From Citrobacter sp. RHB25-C09 (lineage in GTDB: Bacteria; Pseudomonadota; Gammaproteobacteria; Enterobacterales; Enterobacteriaceae), in NCBI RefSeq assembly GCF_013836145.1, contig NZ_CP057483.1, forward strand, positions 1,798,001 to 1,862,000: a stretch of DNA of 64,000 bases. The letters run 5' to 3'. Position numbers and translations under genes: made by a program. Each line of letters starts with the position of its first letter. Position 1 is the stretch's first letter. Positions 28,487 to 38,034 of the stretch are shown one piece after another. The notes under the pieces were generated by a model. The model saw nothing but the letters and a program-made list of their open reading frames with translations. It was not told where the DNA came from and ran no database searches.

Positions 28487-28615
28487 GATGCCGTTGTACC
28501 TTAATGGGTTTAATGAACAACCATTATAAAAATAAACCCGCTCAGTCTCCAGCGCATTCAGAAGAAAAAATTTTCGTTGTAGTCATCTGAAAGTTCGACG
28601 TTTTTTATTTTATTT

Positions 28616-28684
28616 AACGATCGTTATAAAAAAATATTGACGTGTGACATGGATCACATCTATCATTTACCTATCGATCGTTAA
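28616..28684 (+). promoter_or_regulatory. bhsA promoter with paired CGATCG operators and an embedded CRP-type site
   Basis: -35 TTGACG (28637-28642) and -10 TATCAT (28661-28666) are 18 bp apart. AACGATCGTT (28616-28625) lies before the -35, and a second ATCGATCGTT (28673-28682) lies at the expected transcription start, so two copies of one palindrome bracket the promoter. These are good ComR operator candidates. TGTGA-CATGGA-TCACA (28643-28658), a perfect CRP consensus, fills the spacer, a place where CRP would block polymerase. Confidence 0.65.
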
Positions 28685-28727
28685 GTAATTGCTTGCGACG
28701 CCCATTCATCTGCACAAGGTCATCATC

Positions 28728-28985
28728 ATGAAAAACGTAAAAACCCTCATCGCTGCTGCTGTTCTGAGTTCTCTGTCATTCGCAAGCTTCGCTGCTGTTG
28801 AAGTTCAGGCGACGCCTGCGGGTCAGCAAAAAGTCGGCACTATCTCTGCTAATGCAGGGACTAACCTCAGTTCATTACAAGATGAACTGGCACAAAAAGC
28901 CGATGAAATGGGTGCTAAATCCTTCCGCATCACTTCCGTTACCGGTCCGAACAATCTGCACGGTACTGCCGTAATTTATAAATAA
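28728..28985 (+). CDS. bhsA: Multiple stress resistance protein BhsA
   Basis: BhsA (YcfR, ComC) is a small outer membrane/periplasmic DUF1471 protein that affects copper permeability, biofilm and stress tolerance. The 85-residue precursor has a signal peptide cut after SFASFA. The mature part ends with SFRITSVTGPNNLHGTAVIYK, the DUF1471 signature. I chose ATG 28728 (MKNVKTLIAAAVLSS) because it begins the signal peptide; an in-frame start 13 codons upstream lies in the leader. Confidence 0.95.
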   Translation: MKNVKTLIAAAVLSSLSFASFAAVEVQATPAGQQKVGTISANAGTNLSSLQDELAQKADEMGAKSFRITSVTGPNNLHGTAVIYK

Positions 28986-29027
28986 GCAGCAGGCGCTAAC
29001 TTCCCTCATCAATGCCACTGACTGCAT

Positions 29028-29067
29028 AAAAAAAGCCCCGCTGAAGCGCATTCAGCGGGGCTTTTTT
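29028..29067. terminator. Bidirectional terminator between bhsA and ldtC
   Basis: Arms AAGCCCCGCTGAA and TTCAGCGGGGCTT with A and T runs on either side, between two convergent genes. Confidence 0.92.
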
Positions 29068-29078
29068 ACATTCGATAT

Positions 29079-30050
29079 TTACAGCGTTTTAGGGCTGTTA
29101 TCCGGGTGACGAGTCACGTCCACCGGCATCCCTGAACGAACGTCCATCACGTGCTGCATCAATGCCGCATCGGTCTGCGCGGCATCTTTAAAAGCCTGAA
29201 GCGTGCTGTTTAACACAATAGGGAGAACCTGCGGGTCATCATCAATATTTTTTGACAACGGCTGGTGAACTTCGACCAGACGCACGCCGCCCGGTTCAAC
29301 CGACGCTTTGATCGGCGTATTGATAATATTCACCTTTGTGCCTGGCTTCACCTGGCTAAACAGTGTCTCAATATCACCATCGCGCAGGCGGATACAGCCG
29401 GAGCTGACGCGCATGCCAATGCCGAAATCGGCGTTGGTGCCGTGCAGCAGGTAAACGCCGCCGTAGGCAGCTAAGCGAATAGCGTGATGCCCCATCGGGT
29501 TATCCGGCCCCGCAGGGACGACAGCAGGAAGATCGATTCCCTGGGCTTTATACCGTGCGCGAATATTCGCCGTTGGGGTCCAGGTAGGATTCGCGCGTTT
29601 ATCCGATACGGTGGTGACCATGGTAGGCGTTAGCGTATCGCCCCCTAACTGACCAATGCCAATAGGGTAAACCGTCACTGAATTTTTCCCCGGTGGGTAG
29701 TAATACAGACGCAGCTCGGCGAGGTTAATCACGATGCCTTCGCGCGGCGCATCCGGTAACAGCGTTTGCAACGGGATCGTCAATACGCTGCCCGGTCTGG
29801 GTACATATGGATCTACGCCCGGGTTTGCCTGAAGCAGTGCCAGAAAACCAACATTGTACTTTTTAGCGATAGCTTCCAGCGATCCGCCATCGTTTTCGAC
29901 AACGTGGTATTTATTTTCCCCAACCAGTTTGCTGCCAGCGGGAGGAAGCGGCCAGCTGTTTGCCTGTGCGGGAAGCGCAATTGTCATTGCGGCGGCAAAC
30001 GTGAAAAATGCCAGCCAGCGGGTGAGTCGCAGAGTATTCATTATCATCAC
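29079..30050 (-). CDS. ldtC: L,D-transpeptidase (Braun lipoprotein linkage)
   Basis: LdtC (YcfS) attaches Lpp to peptidoglycan in the periplasm. The 323-residue precursor has a signal peptide ending AQA|N near residue 30, a LysM domain (about 48-93) and a YkuD catalytic domain with His203 (LLHGTNADFG) and Cys219 (VSSGCIRL). The start could be 30050 or the ATG three codons later. It is convergent with bhsA and lies downstream of mfd on the same strand across a REP-containing gap. Confidence 0.95.
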   Translation of the reverse strand: MMIMNTLRLTRWLAFFTFAAAMTIALPAQANSWPLPPAGSKLVGENKYHVVENDGGSLEAIAKKYNVGFLALLQANPGVDPYVPRPGSVLTIPLQTLLPDAPREGIVINLAELRLYYYPPGKNSVTVYPIGIGQLGGDTLTPTMVTTVSDKRANPTWTPTANIRARYKAQGIDLPAVVPAGPDNPMGHHAIRLAAYGGVYLLHGTNADFGIGMRVSSGCIRLRDGDIETLFSQVKPGTKVNIINTPIKASVEPGGVRLVEVHQPLSKNIDDDPQVLPIVLNSTLQAFKDAAQTDAALMQHVMDVRSGMPVDVTRHPDNSPKTL

Positions 30051-30159
30051 AAATCAAAGGGTTATTGTTATAAATAGAGTCGATGATAATTATGGACGGG
30101 CGGTCTGTCTTTAAATGCAAGGGAAGTGCAAAGAGATGTAAATATCTCGCCGCGTTGCC

Positions 30160-30240
30160 CGGTAGCGATGACGCTTACCGGGCCTACGGAGAAACAATAA
30201 TGTGTAGGCCGGATAAGGCGTAGCCGCCATCCGGCTATAA
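30160..30240. repeat. REP pair between ldtC and mfd
   Basis: 'gcgatgacgcttaccgggcctac' and 'gtaggccggataaggcg' form inverted REP units in the gap just after the mfd stop. Confidence 0.75.
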
Positions 30241-30246
30241 AATAAA

Positions 30247-33200
30247 CTACGCCACCGCGTTTTCTTCCAGTTGCGCCATAAACTGCCGCACCCATTCCAT
30301 CCGCGTTTTGCGTTCTGCCAGATCCTGGATGAACTTCAGGCGGGTCGGGCCGTCAAGGCGGAAGTGCTGAGGCTGTTTTTGCAAAAGCCCGATAAGCCAG
30401 GTCGGATTGACATGGTTTTTCTCGGCGAATTCGATAGCACCGCCTTTCTCGTTGCCTTCCAGCTTCCGAATGCCGAGCTTCTGGGCCTGTTGACGCAGAC
30501 GAGCGATATCCAGCAGGTTTCGCGCCGGATCGGGCAGCAGGCCGAAGCGGTCAATCAGTTCGACTTTGATCTCTTCCAGTTCGTTCTCGCTTTTCGCACT
30601 GGCAATGCGCTTATAGAACGACAGGCGGGTGTTGACATCCGGAATGTAATCATCCGGCAGCAGCGACGGCATCCGCAGTTCGACTTCTGTTTGCTGGCTG
30701 GTGAGATCTTCCAGCGACGGTTCACGTCCGGCCTTAAGGGCATCGACGGCGTTTTCCAGTAGCTCCATATACAGCGAGAAGCCGATGGTTTCCATCTGCC
30801 CGCTCTGATCTTCGCCGAGCAGTTCGCCCGCGCCGCGTATCTCCAGATCGTGAGTTGCCAGCGCAAAGCCCGCGCCCAAATCCTCCAGCGAGGCAATGGC
30901 TTCCAGACGTTTCTGCGCGTCGGTGGTCATTGCTTTTGGATGCGGCGTAAGCAGCCACGCATAGGCCTGATGGTGGGAACGCCCCACGCGTCCGCGTAGC
31001 TGATGCAACTGCGCCAGCCCGAAATGGTCCGCGCGCTCGATAATAATCGTGTTGGCGGTGGGAATATCAATACCGGTTTCGATAATGGTGGTGCACACCA
31101 GCACGTTGAAACGCTGATGGTGGAAGTCGTTCATTACGCGTTCCAGTTCCCGCTCGCGCATCTGCCCGTGACCAATGGCGATGCGCGCCTCCGGCACCAG
31201 CTCCGCCAGACGGTCTGCGGCTTTCTGGATGTTCTCCACGTCGTTGTAGAGATAGTACACCTGACCGCCACGCAGCACTTCACGCAGAATCGCCTCGCGC
31301 ACCACCAGGTTGTCATACTCACGGACAAAGGTTTTCACAGCCAGACGACGGGCGGGTGGTGTGGCGATGATCGACAGGTCGCGCATCCCGCTCATCGCCA
31401 TATTCAACGTGCGTGGAATTGGCGTCGCGGTCAGCGTCAGGATGTCCACATCGGCGCGCATCGCTTTAATGCGCTCTTTATGGCGCACACCGAAACGGTG
31501 TTCTTCATCGACGATCAGTAAGCCGAGATCTTTCAGCTTCACGTCACTTTGCAGCAGCTTGTGTGTACCGATCAGAATATCGATTTTTCCTTCGGCAACC
31601 TGTTCCAGGATCTGAGCCTGCTCTTTGGCACTGCGGAAGCGAGAGAGCATTTCAATGCGTACCGGCCAGTTGGCGAAACGGTCACGGAAGTTGTCAAAAT
31701 GCTGTTGGGCGAGCAGGGTGGTCGGCACCAGTACCGCAACCTGTTTATGGTTTTCGACCGCAAGAAAAGCAGCGCGCATCGCGACTTCGGTTTTACCGAA
31801 GCCTACATCGCCGCAGACCAGACGGTCCATCGCCAGCGGCTGACACATATCGCTGAGAACGGCATTAATGGCCTGCGCCTGATCCGGCGTGGTTTCAAAG
31901 GGGAAGCTGTCGCAGAACAGTTGATACTGTTCGCGATCGTGTTTAAAGGCGAAGCCCTCTTTGGCCGCGCGTTGGGCGTAGATATCCAGCAGTTCAGCCG
32001 CGACATCACGGACTTTTTCTGCCGCTTTTTGCCGGGCGCGAGACCAGGCGTCGCCGCCGAGTTTGTGCAGCGGCGCGTTTTCTTCAGCGCCGCCAGCGTA
32101 ACGGCTGATTAAATGCAGAGAGGAGACCGGGACGTACAGTTTGGCGTCGTTGGCGTAGGTGAGCATTAAATACTCGGCAGTGATCCCGCCGGCCTCCAGC
32201 GTCGTCATTCCGGCATAGCGCCCGACGCCATGTTCGAGATGCACGACCGGCTGGCCCGGGTGCAGCTCCGCCAGATTGCGAATCAGGGTATCTGGATTAA
32301 TGGTGCGACGAGAATCCTGACGGCGGCGCGCCACGCGTTCGCCAAGCAGATCGCTTTCGCAGATCAGCGCCAGATTACGCTTGCTGTCGATAAATCCGTG
32401 CTCGGCGGAGCCAATCATCAGATAGCGTCCGGAACCAATCGCTTCATCAAGGCGTAAAATGCGCTTCGGCGCGATTTTGATGCGGGCGAGCAGTTCGCCC
32501 AGGGCTTCCCGACGACCTTCACTTTCCACCGAGAAAACCACCGGACCCGTGAAGGACTCGAGGAACTTACGCAGGGCATCCAGCGGCGCTTTTTGCTGTG
32601 CCTGTACCGCCAGATCCGGCAGCGTCTGGAAACCTAAGTTTTGGTTTGCCGCTTTGCTGGGCAGATGGTCGGTTTTCAACTGTACGCGCGGCCAGCGTTT
32701 CAGTTCAGCAAAGAGTTCATCAACGCGTAACCAGAGCGACTCCGGCGGCAGCAGTGGACGCATCGGATCAACGCCACGGTTTTCGAAGCGCGCCAGAGTG
32801 TCGGCCTGGAAACGCTCGGCGCTGGTTTCCAGGTCACCGGTGTTAACCAGCAGCGTCTTTTGCGGGAAGTAGCTAAACAGTGGGGGTAGCGGCTCGCTGA
32901 AAAACAGCGGCTGCCAGTATTCAATCCCCGCCGGCAGCGTACCTTTGCTGACCTGTTGATAAATATGTTCAGCGTCGCGCTTGACCTCAAAGGTATCACG
33001 CCACTGACTGCGAAACAGTTCGATTGCCGTTTTGTCGGTTGGGAACTCATGAGCCGGCAGCAGATTAATTTCGTCGACTTCTTCCAGCGTGCGCTGCGTG
33101 TCGGCATCAAACAGACGCAGGCTGTCAATTTCATCATCGAAGAAATCCAGTCGATAGGGCTGCTCACTGCCCATTGGGTACAGGTCCAGCAGTGCGCCAC

Positions 33201-33693
33201 GGGTGGCGTATTCGCCGTGCTCCATCACCTGATCAACGTGTCGATAGCCTGCGCTGTCGAGCTGCGTGCGCAGTGCGTCACGGGACAAACGCTGGCCTTT
33301 TTTCATGACCAGCGCGTGGCCGTGCAGGTAGCTATGAGGACAGACGCGCTGCATCAGGGTGTTAACCGGCACGATGAGTACGCCGCGCTGCATGGAGGGC
33401 AGTTGATACAGGGTCGAGAGTCGCGAGGAGATAATTTCCTGATGCGGGGAGAAACTGTCGTAAGGCAGCGTTTCCCAGTCGGCGAGGCTCATGACCATCT
33501 GGTCGGTAAACTGACGAATTTCGTCATGCAGGCGCAGTGCGTTTTGCATATCGGGGGCAACGAGTACGACGGGCCCCTGATGCTGCTCGGCAATCTCCGC
33601 CACCAGCGTGGCGCAGGCCGCGCCGGTCAATTCACCCAACTGGCGCTGCTCGCCCGCTTTCACAGGCAGCGTGTAACGTTGTTGTTCAGGCAT
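30247..33693 (-). CDS. mfd: Transcription-repair coupling factor
   Basis: Mfd removes RNA polymerase stalled at DNA damage and recruits UvrA. The 1148-residue protein (same length as E. coli) has the N-terminal UvrB-like region, the RNA polymerase-interacting domain (around VVHLEHGVGRYAGM), and the RecG-like translocase. The P-loop GDVGFGKTEVAMRA and the DEEH box (LIVDEEHRFG) are intact. The C-terminal TRCF domain (SLLPDDYIPDVNTRLSFYK) is present. It is divergent from lolC; no frameshift is seen. Confidence 0.98.
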   Translation of the reverse strand: MPEQQRYTLPVKAGEQRQLGELTGAACATLVAEIAEQHQGPVVLVAPDMQNALRLHDEIRQFTDQMVMSLADWETLPYDSFSPHQEIISSRLSTLYQLPSMQRGVLIVPVNTLMQRVCPHSYLHGHALVMKKGQRLSRDALRTQLDSAGYRHVDQVMEHGEYATRGALLDLYPMGSEQPYRLDFFDDEIDSLRLFDADTQRTLEEVDEINLLPAHEFPTDKTAIELFRSQWRDTFEVKRDAEHIYQQVSKGTLPAGIEYWQPLFFSEPLPPLFSYFPQKTLLVNTGDLETSAERFQADTLARFENRGVDPMRPLLPPESLWLRVDELFAELKRWPRVQLKTDHLPSKAANQNLGFQTLPDLAVQAQQKAPLDALRKFLESFTGPVVFSVESEGRREALGELLARIKIAPKRILRLDEAIGSGRYLMIGSAEHGFIDSKRNLALICESDLLGERVARRRQDSRRTINPDTLIRNLAELHPGQPVVHLEHGVGRYAGMTTLEAGGITAEYLMLTYANDAKLYVPVSSLHLISRYAGGAEENAPLHKLGGDAWSRARQKAAEKVRDVAAELLDIYAQRAAKEGFAFKHDREQYQLFCDSFPFETTPDQAQAINAVLSDMCQPLAMDRLVCGDVGFGKTEVAMRAAFLAVENHKQVAVLVPTTLLAQQHFDNFRDRFANWPVRIEMLSRFRSAKEQAQILEQVAEGKIDILIGTHKLLQSDVKLKDLGLLIVDEEHRFGVRHKERIKAMRADVDILTLTATPIPRTLNMAMSGMRDLSIIATPPARRLAVKTFVREYDNLVVREAILREVLRGGQVYYLYNDVENIQKAADRLAELVPEARIAIGHGQMRERELERVMNDFHHQRFNVLVCTTIIETGIDIPTANTIIIERADHFGLAQLHQLRGRVGRSHHQAYAWLLTPHPKAMTTDAQKRLEAIASLEDLGAGFALATHDLEIRGAGELLGEDQSGQMETIGFSLYMELLENAVDALKAGREPSLEDLTSQQTEVELRMPSLLPDDYIPDVNTRLSFYKRIASAKSENELEEIKVELIDRFGLLPDPARNLLDIARLRQQAQKLGIRKLEGNEKGGAIEFAEKNHVNPTWLIGLLQKQPQHFRLDGPTRLKFIQDLAERKTRMEWVRQFMAQLEENAVA

Positions 33694-33951
33694 TTGGTTG
33701 TCTTTCGCATACGTCTGATAAGCAATGCTGTTTATTATCCGTGATCGTTCCTCATAAGCAAAACATTCTGCTTTCTGTTTTTTTAATCACGATCAAGAGC
33801 GGATGCAGACACGCTAAGACATGTATTTCATAAATCGATGCGTTGTTCCAATTCATATGTGACGCTGACGAACACTTACGGTTCAGGCGTTTACCCATTC
33901 CGCTTTCGCTTATATACTCGTGACTTTGCTAACAGCAACCAGACGGATTAC

Positions 33952-35151
33952 ATGTATCAACCTGTCGCTCTATTCATCGGCCTGCGCTACATGCGTGGGC
34001 GTGCAGCAGATCGCTTCGGTCGCTTTGTCTCCTGGCTTTCCACCATTGGCATTACCCTTGGGGTGATGGCGCTGGTCACGGTTTTGTCGGTGATGAACGG
34101 TTTTGAGCGTGAGCTGCAAAATAACATCCTGGGACTGATGCCACAGGCCATTCTTGCGTCTGAGCAAGGTTCACTGAATCCACAGCAGTTGCCGGCGAAC
34201 GCCGTGAAGCTTAACGGTGTGAATCGTATTGCTCCGCTGACCACGGGCGATGTCGTGCTGCAAAGCGCGCGCAGCGTGGCGGTGGGGGTCATGCTGGGGA
34301 TTGACCCGGCGCAAAAAGATCCGCTAACACCGTATCTGGTCAATGTGAAGCAAACCGATCTTCAGCCAGGCAAGTATAATGTCATCCTCGGCGAACAGCT
34401 GGCGGGGCAACTTGGCGTTAATCGTGGCGATCAAATCCGCGTGATGGTGCCTTCTGCCAGTCAGTTTACGCCAATGGGACGCCTGCCAAGCCAGCGTCTG
34501 TTTACCGTGATCGGTACTTTTGCGGCAAACAGTGAAGTCGACGGCTACCAGATGCTGACCAATATTCAGGATGCCTCGCGGTTAATGCGCTACCCGGCAG
34601 GCAACATAACCGGCTGGCGTTTATGGCTTAACGAGCCACTGAAGGTAGATACGCTAAGCCAGCAGACACTGCCGGAAGGCACAAAATGGCAGGACTGGCG
34701 CGAGCGTAAAGGCGAGCTATTCCAGGCTGTGCGCATGGAAAAGAACATGATGGGGCTACTGCTCAGCCTGATTGTGGCGGTCGCCGCATTCAATATTATT
34801 ACCTCGCTGGGCTTGATGGTCATGGAGAAGCAGGGAGAAGTGGCGATTTTGCAAACGCAGGGGCTGACGCCGCGTCAGATCATGATGGTCTTTATGGTTC
34901 AGGGTGCCAGCGCCGGAATTATTGGCGCGCTGCTGGGGGCAGCATTGGGCGCGCTACTGGCCAGCCAGTTGAATAACCTGATGCCGATCATCGGTGTGCT
35001 ACTGGACGGTGCCGCGTTACCGGTCGCGATTGACCCGCTCCAGGTCATTGTGATTGCGCTGGTGGCGATGGCAATCGCTTTGCTTTCTACGCTTTATCCT
35101 TCCTGGCGCGCTGCCGCCACACAACCCGCTGAGGCTTTACGTTATGAATAA
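33952..35151 (+). CDS. lolC: Lipoprotein-releasing ABC transporter permease LolC
   Basis: LolC is one of two membrane subunits of LolCDE, which extracts lipoproteins from the inner membrane and hands them to LolA. The 399-residue protein has one N-terminal and three C-terminal membrane segments around a large periplasmic domain with the LolA-binding hook. I chose ATG 33952 (MYQPVALFIGLRYMRG), as in E. coli, over an in-frame start 38 codons upstream. It overlaps lolD by 8 bp. Confidence 0.96.
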   Translation: MYQPVALFIGLRYMRGRAADRFGRFVSWLSTIGITLGVMALVTVLSVMNGFERELQNNILGLMPQAILASEQGSLNPQQLPANAVKLNGVNRIAPLTTGDVVLQSARSVAVGVMLGIDPAQKDPLTPYLVNVKQTDLQPGKYNVILGEQLAGQLGVNRGDQIRVMVPSASQFTPMGRLPSQRLFTVIGTFAANSEVDGYQMLTNIQDASRLMRYPAGNITGWRLWLNEPLKVDTLSQQTLPEGTKWQDWRERKGELFQAVRMEKNMMGLLLSLIVAVAAFNIITSLGLMVMEKQGEVAILQTQGLTPRQIMMVFMVQGASAGIIGALLGAALGALLASQLNNLMPIIGVLLDGAALPVAIDPLQVIVIALVAMAIALLSTLYPSWRAAATQPAEALRYE

Positions 35152-35845
35152 GATCCTGTTGCAATGCGACAAACTGTGCAAACGCTATCAGGAAGGCTCC
35201 GTGCAGACCGACGTGCTGCATGATGTTAGCTTCAGCGTGGGTGAAGGCGAGATGATGGCGATTGTCGGCAGTTCCGGCTCCGGTAAAAGTACCTTGCTGC
35301 ACCTGTTAGGCGGACTGGATACCCCGACCTCCGGCGATGTGATTTTCAGCGGACAACCGATGAGCAAACTCTCCTCGGCGGCGAAGGCGGAACTGCGTAA
35401 CCAGAAGCTCGGCTTTATTTATCAGTTCCACCACCTGCTGCCGGATTTTACCGCGCTGGAAAACGTGGCGATGCCACTGCTGATTGGTAAGCAAAAGCCT
35501 GCTGAAATCACCGCGCGGGCGCGTGAAATGCTTAAAGCGGTCGGGCTGGATCACCGTGCGAATCATCGTCCGTCTGAACTGTCTGGCGGTGAGCGTCAGC
35601 GCGTGGCCATTGCCCGTGCGCTGGTCAATAACCCGCGACTGGTGCTCGCGGATGAACCCACCGGTAATCTGGATGCGCGTAATGCCGACAGTATTTTTCA
35701 GCTTCTGGGGGAATTAAACCGTTCACAGGGCACTGCCTTCCTGGTGGTGACTCACGATCTGCAGCTGGCGAAGCGCATGAGCCGCCAACTGGAAATGCGT
35801 GACGGACGCCTGACGGCAGAGTTAAGCCTGATGGGGGCGCAGTAA
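35144..35845 (+). CDS. lolD: Lipoprotein-releasing ABC transporter ATPase LolD
   Basis: LolD is the ATPase of LolCDE. The 233-residue protein has Walker A GSSGSGKST, the signature LSGGERQRVAIARAL, Walker B LVLADEPTGNLD and the H-loop VVTHD. It begins inside the lolC end (8-bp overlap) and shares its last base with the lolE start, so translation of all three genes is coupled. Confidence 0.97.
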   Translation: MNKILLQCDKLCKRYQEGSVQTDVLHDVSFSVGEGEMMAIVGSSGSGKSTLLHLLGGLDTPTSGDVIFSGQPMSKLSSAAKAELRNQKLGFIYQFHHLLPDFTALENVAMPLLIGKQKPAEITARAREMLKAVGLDHRANHRPSELSGGERQRVAIARALVNNPRLVLADEPTGNLDARNADSIFQLLGELNRSQGTAFLVVTHDLQLAKRMSRQLEMRDGRLTAELSLMGAQ

Positions 35846-37089
35846 TGGCGTCGCCTTTATCATTATTAATTGGTCTGCGCTTTAGCCGGGGGCGCAGACG
35901 CGGCGGCATGGTGTCGCTGATTTCAGTGATCTCGACCATTGGCATTGCGCTGGGCGTGGCGGTATTGATTGTTGGCTTAAGCGCGATGAACGGCTTTGAA
36001 CGGGAACTCAACAACCGCATTCTGGCGGTGGTGCCGCATGGCGAAATTGAAGCGGTAAATCAGCCGTGGACAAACTGGTCGGAAGCGCTGGAAAAAGTGC
36101 AGAAGGTGCCTGGTATTGTCGCCGCTGCACCGTATATCAACTTTACTGGCCTAGTGGAGAGTGGGGCGAACCTGCGCGCTATTCAGGTAAAAGGTGTCGA
36201 TCCGCAGCAGGAGCAGCGTCTGAGCGCGCTGCCTTCGTTTGTGCAGAACCACGCCTGGGAGGGCTTCAGGGCCGGTGAACAGCAGATTATTATCGGTAAA
36301 GGCGTTGCCGATGCGCTGAAGGTCAATCAGGGCGATTGGGTGTCCATCATGATCCCGAACGCCAGTGCTGACCACAAACTGATGCAGCCGAAACGCATCC
36401 GTCTTCACGTTGCTGGTATTTTGCAACTGAGTGGTCAGCTTGATCACAGCTTTGCGATGATCCCAATGGCAGATGCACAACAGTATCTGGACATGAACGA
36501 CACGGTTTCCGGCATTGCGCTGAAGGTCAACGACGTTTTTAACGCTAACAAACTGGTCCGTGATGCGGGTGAAGTAACCAACAGCTATGTCTATATCAAA
36601 AGCTGGATTGGCACCTATGGCTATATGTATCGCGATATCCAGATGATCCGCGCCATTATGTATCTCGCAATGGTGCTGGTGATTGGCGTTGCCTGTTTTA
36701 ACATCGTTTCAACATTAGTGATGGCGGTAAAAGACAAGAGCGGTGATATTGCGGTATTAAGAACGCTGGGTGCCAAAGATGGCCTTATTCGCGCCATTTT
36801 CGTCTGGTACGGTTTGCTGGCGGGGCTGCTGGGTAGCCTGATCGGCGTCGTCATTGGTGTGGTCGTTTCGCTACAGCTGACACCGATTATTAACGGCATC
36901 GAGAAACTGATCGGCCATCAGTTCCTGTCCGGCGATATCTATTTTATCGACTTCCTGCCATCCGAATTGCACTGGCTGGATGTGATTTATGTGCTGGTTA
37001 CAGCACTGCTGCTGAGTCTGCTGGCGAGTTGGTACCCGGCGCGTCGTGCCAGCAACATTGACCCTGCGAGAGTGCTGAGCGGTCAGTAA
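35845..37089 (+). CDS. lolE: Lipoprotein-releasing ABC transporter permease LolE
   Basis: LolE is the second membrane subunit of LolCDE and binds the lipoprotein cargo. The 414-residue protein has the same plan as LolC: a membrane segment near residues 22-45, a periplasmic domain, and three C-terminal segments (YLAMVLVIGVACFNIVSTLV onward). The NIDPARVLSGQ end is typical. It is followed by nagK after 18 bp. Confidence 0.96.
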   Translation: MASPLSLLIGLRFSRGRRRGGMVSLISVISTIGIALGVAVLIVGLSAMNGFERELNNRILAVVPHGEIEAVNQPWTNWSEALEKVQKVPGIVAAAPYINFTGLVESGANLRAIQVKGVDPQQEQRLSALPSFVQNHAWEGFRAGEQQIIIGKGVADALKVNQGDWVSIMIPNASADHKLMQPKRIRLHVAGILQLSGQLDHSFAMIPMADAQQYLDMNDTVSGIALKVNDVFNANKLVRDAGEVTNSYVYIKSWIGTYGYMYRDIQMIRAIMYLAMVLVIGVACFNIVSTLVMAVKDKSGDIAVLRTLGAKDGLIRAIFVWYGLLAGLLGSLIGVVIGVVVSLQLTPIINGIEKLIGHQFLSGDIYFIDFLPSELHWLDVIYVLVTALLLSLLASWYPARRASNIDPARVLSGQ

Positions 37090-37107
37090 AAATAATAAGG
37101 AGCGGTC

Positions 37108-38019
37108 ATGTATTACGGATTCGATATCGGCGGAACAAAAATCGCGTTAGGCGTCTTTGATAACGAGCGGAAATTACAGTGGGAAAAGCGCATCCCTACA
37201 CCGCGTGACGGTTATGACGCCTTCTTAGATGCCGTTTGTGAACTGGTGGCGGAAGCTGACCAACGGTTTGGTGTCAAAGGCTCTGTCGGAATTGGTATTC
37301 CGGGAATGCCGGAGACGGAAGACGGCACGCTCTACGCCGCGAATGTACCTGCCGCCAGTGGAAAACCGCTGCGTGCTGACCTGAGCAAACGTCTCGATCG
37401 CGATGTGCGCCTTGATAACGATGCCAACTGTTTCGCGCTTTCGGAAGCCTGGGATGATGAATTCACTCAGTATCCACTGGTGATGGGGTTAATCCTCGGT
37501 ACTGGGGTTGGCGGGGGCCTGATCCTCAACGGCAAACCCATTATCGGCAAAAGTTACATCACCGGGGAATTTGGCCATATGCGCCTGCCGGTTGATGCGC
37601 TGACGCTGATGGGACTTGATTTCCCTTTACGGCGCTGCGGTTGTGGGCAACTCGGCTGTATCGAAAATTACCTTTCCGGACGCGGATTTGCGTGGCTGTA
37701 TCAGCATTACTATCATCAACCGTTAGAGGCCCCGGAAATTATCGCGTTGTGGGAGCAGGGTGATGAACAGGCGCAGGCGCACGTTGAGCGCTATCTGGAT
37801 TTGCTGGCGGTATGTCTGGGTAATATCCTGACGATTGTCGATCCTGATCTGGTCGTTATTGGCGGTGGGCTGTCGAACTTCACAGCAATCACTCGCCAAC
37901 TGGCGGACAGATTGCCGCGTCACCTGCTACCCGTTGCCCGGGTGCCACGTATTGAGCGCGCGCGTCATGGTGACGCGGGTGGAATGCGCGGTGCGGCCTT
38001 TTTACACCTTACCGATTAA
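37108..38019 (+). CDS. nagK: N-acetylglucosamine kinase
   Basis: NagK phosphorylates GlcNAc released by cell wall recycling, acting downstream of NagZ. The 303-residue ROK-family protein has the ATP-binding GFDIGGTKIALG, the catalytic Asp105 (RLDNDANCFA) and the zinc site with His157 and Cys177/179/184 (RCGCGQLGCIE). It lies in the lol-nagK-cobB run, as in E. coli. Confidence 0.96.
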   Translation: MYYGFDIGGTKIALGVFDNERKLQWEKRIPTPRDGYDAFLDAVCELVAEADQRFGVKGSVGIGIPGMPETEDGTLYAANVPAASGKPLRADLSKRLDRDVRLDNDANCFALSEAWDDEFTQYPLVMGLILGTGVGGGLILNGKPIIGKSYITGEFGHMRLPVDALTLMGLDFPLRRCGCGQLGCIENYLSGRGFAWLYQHYYHQPLEAPEIIALWEQGDEQAQAHVERYLDLLAVCLGNILTIVDPDLVVIGGGLSNFTAITRQLADRLPRHLLPVARVPRIERARHGDAGGMRGAAFLHLTD

Positions 38020-38034
38020 TCAAAAGAGGTTGCT

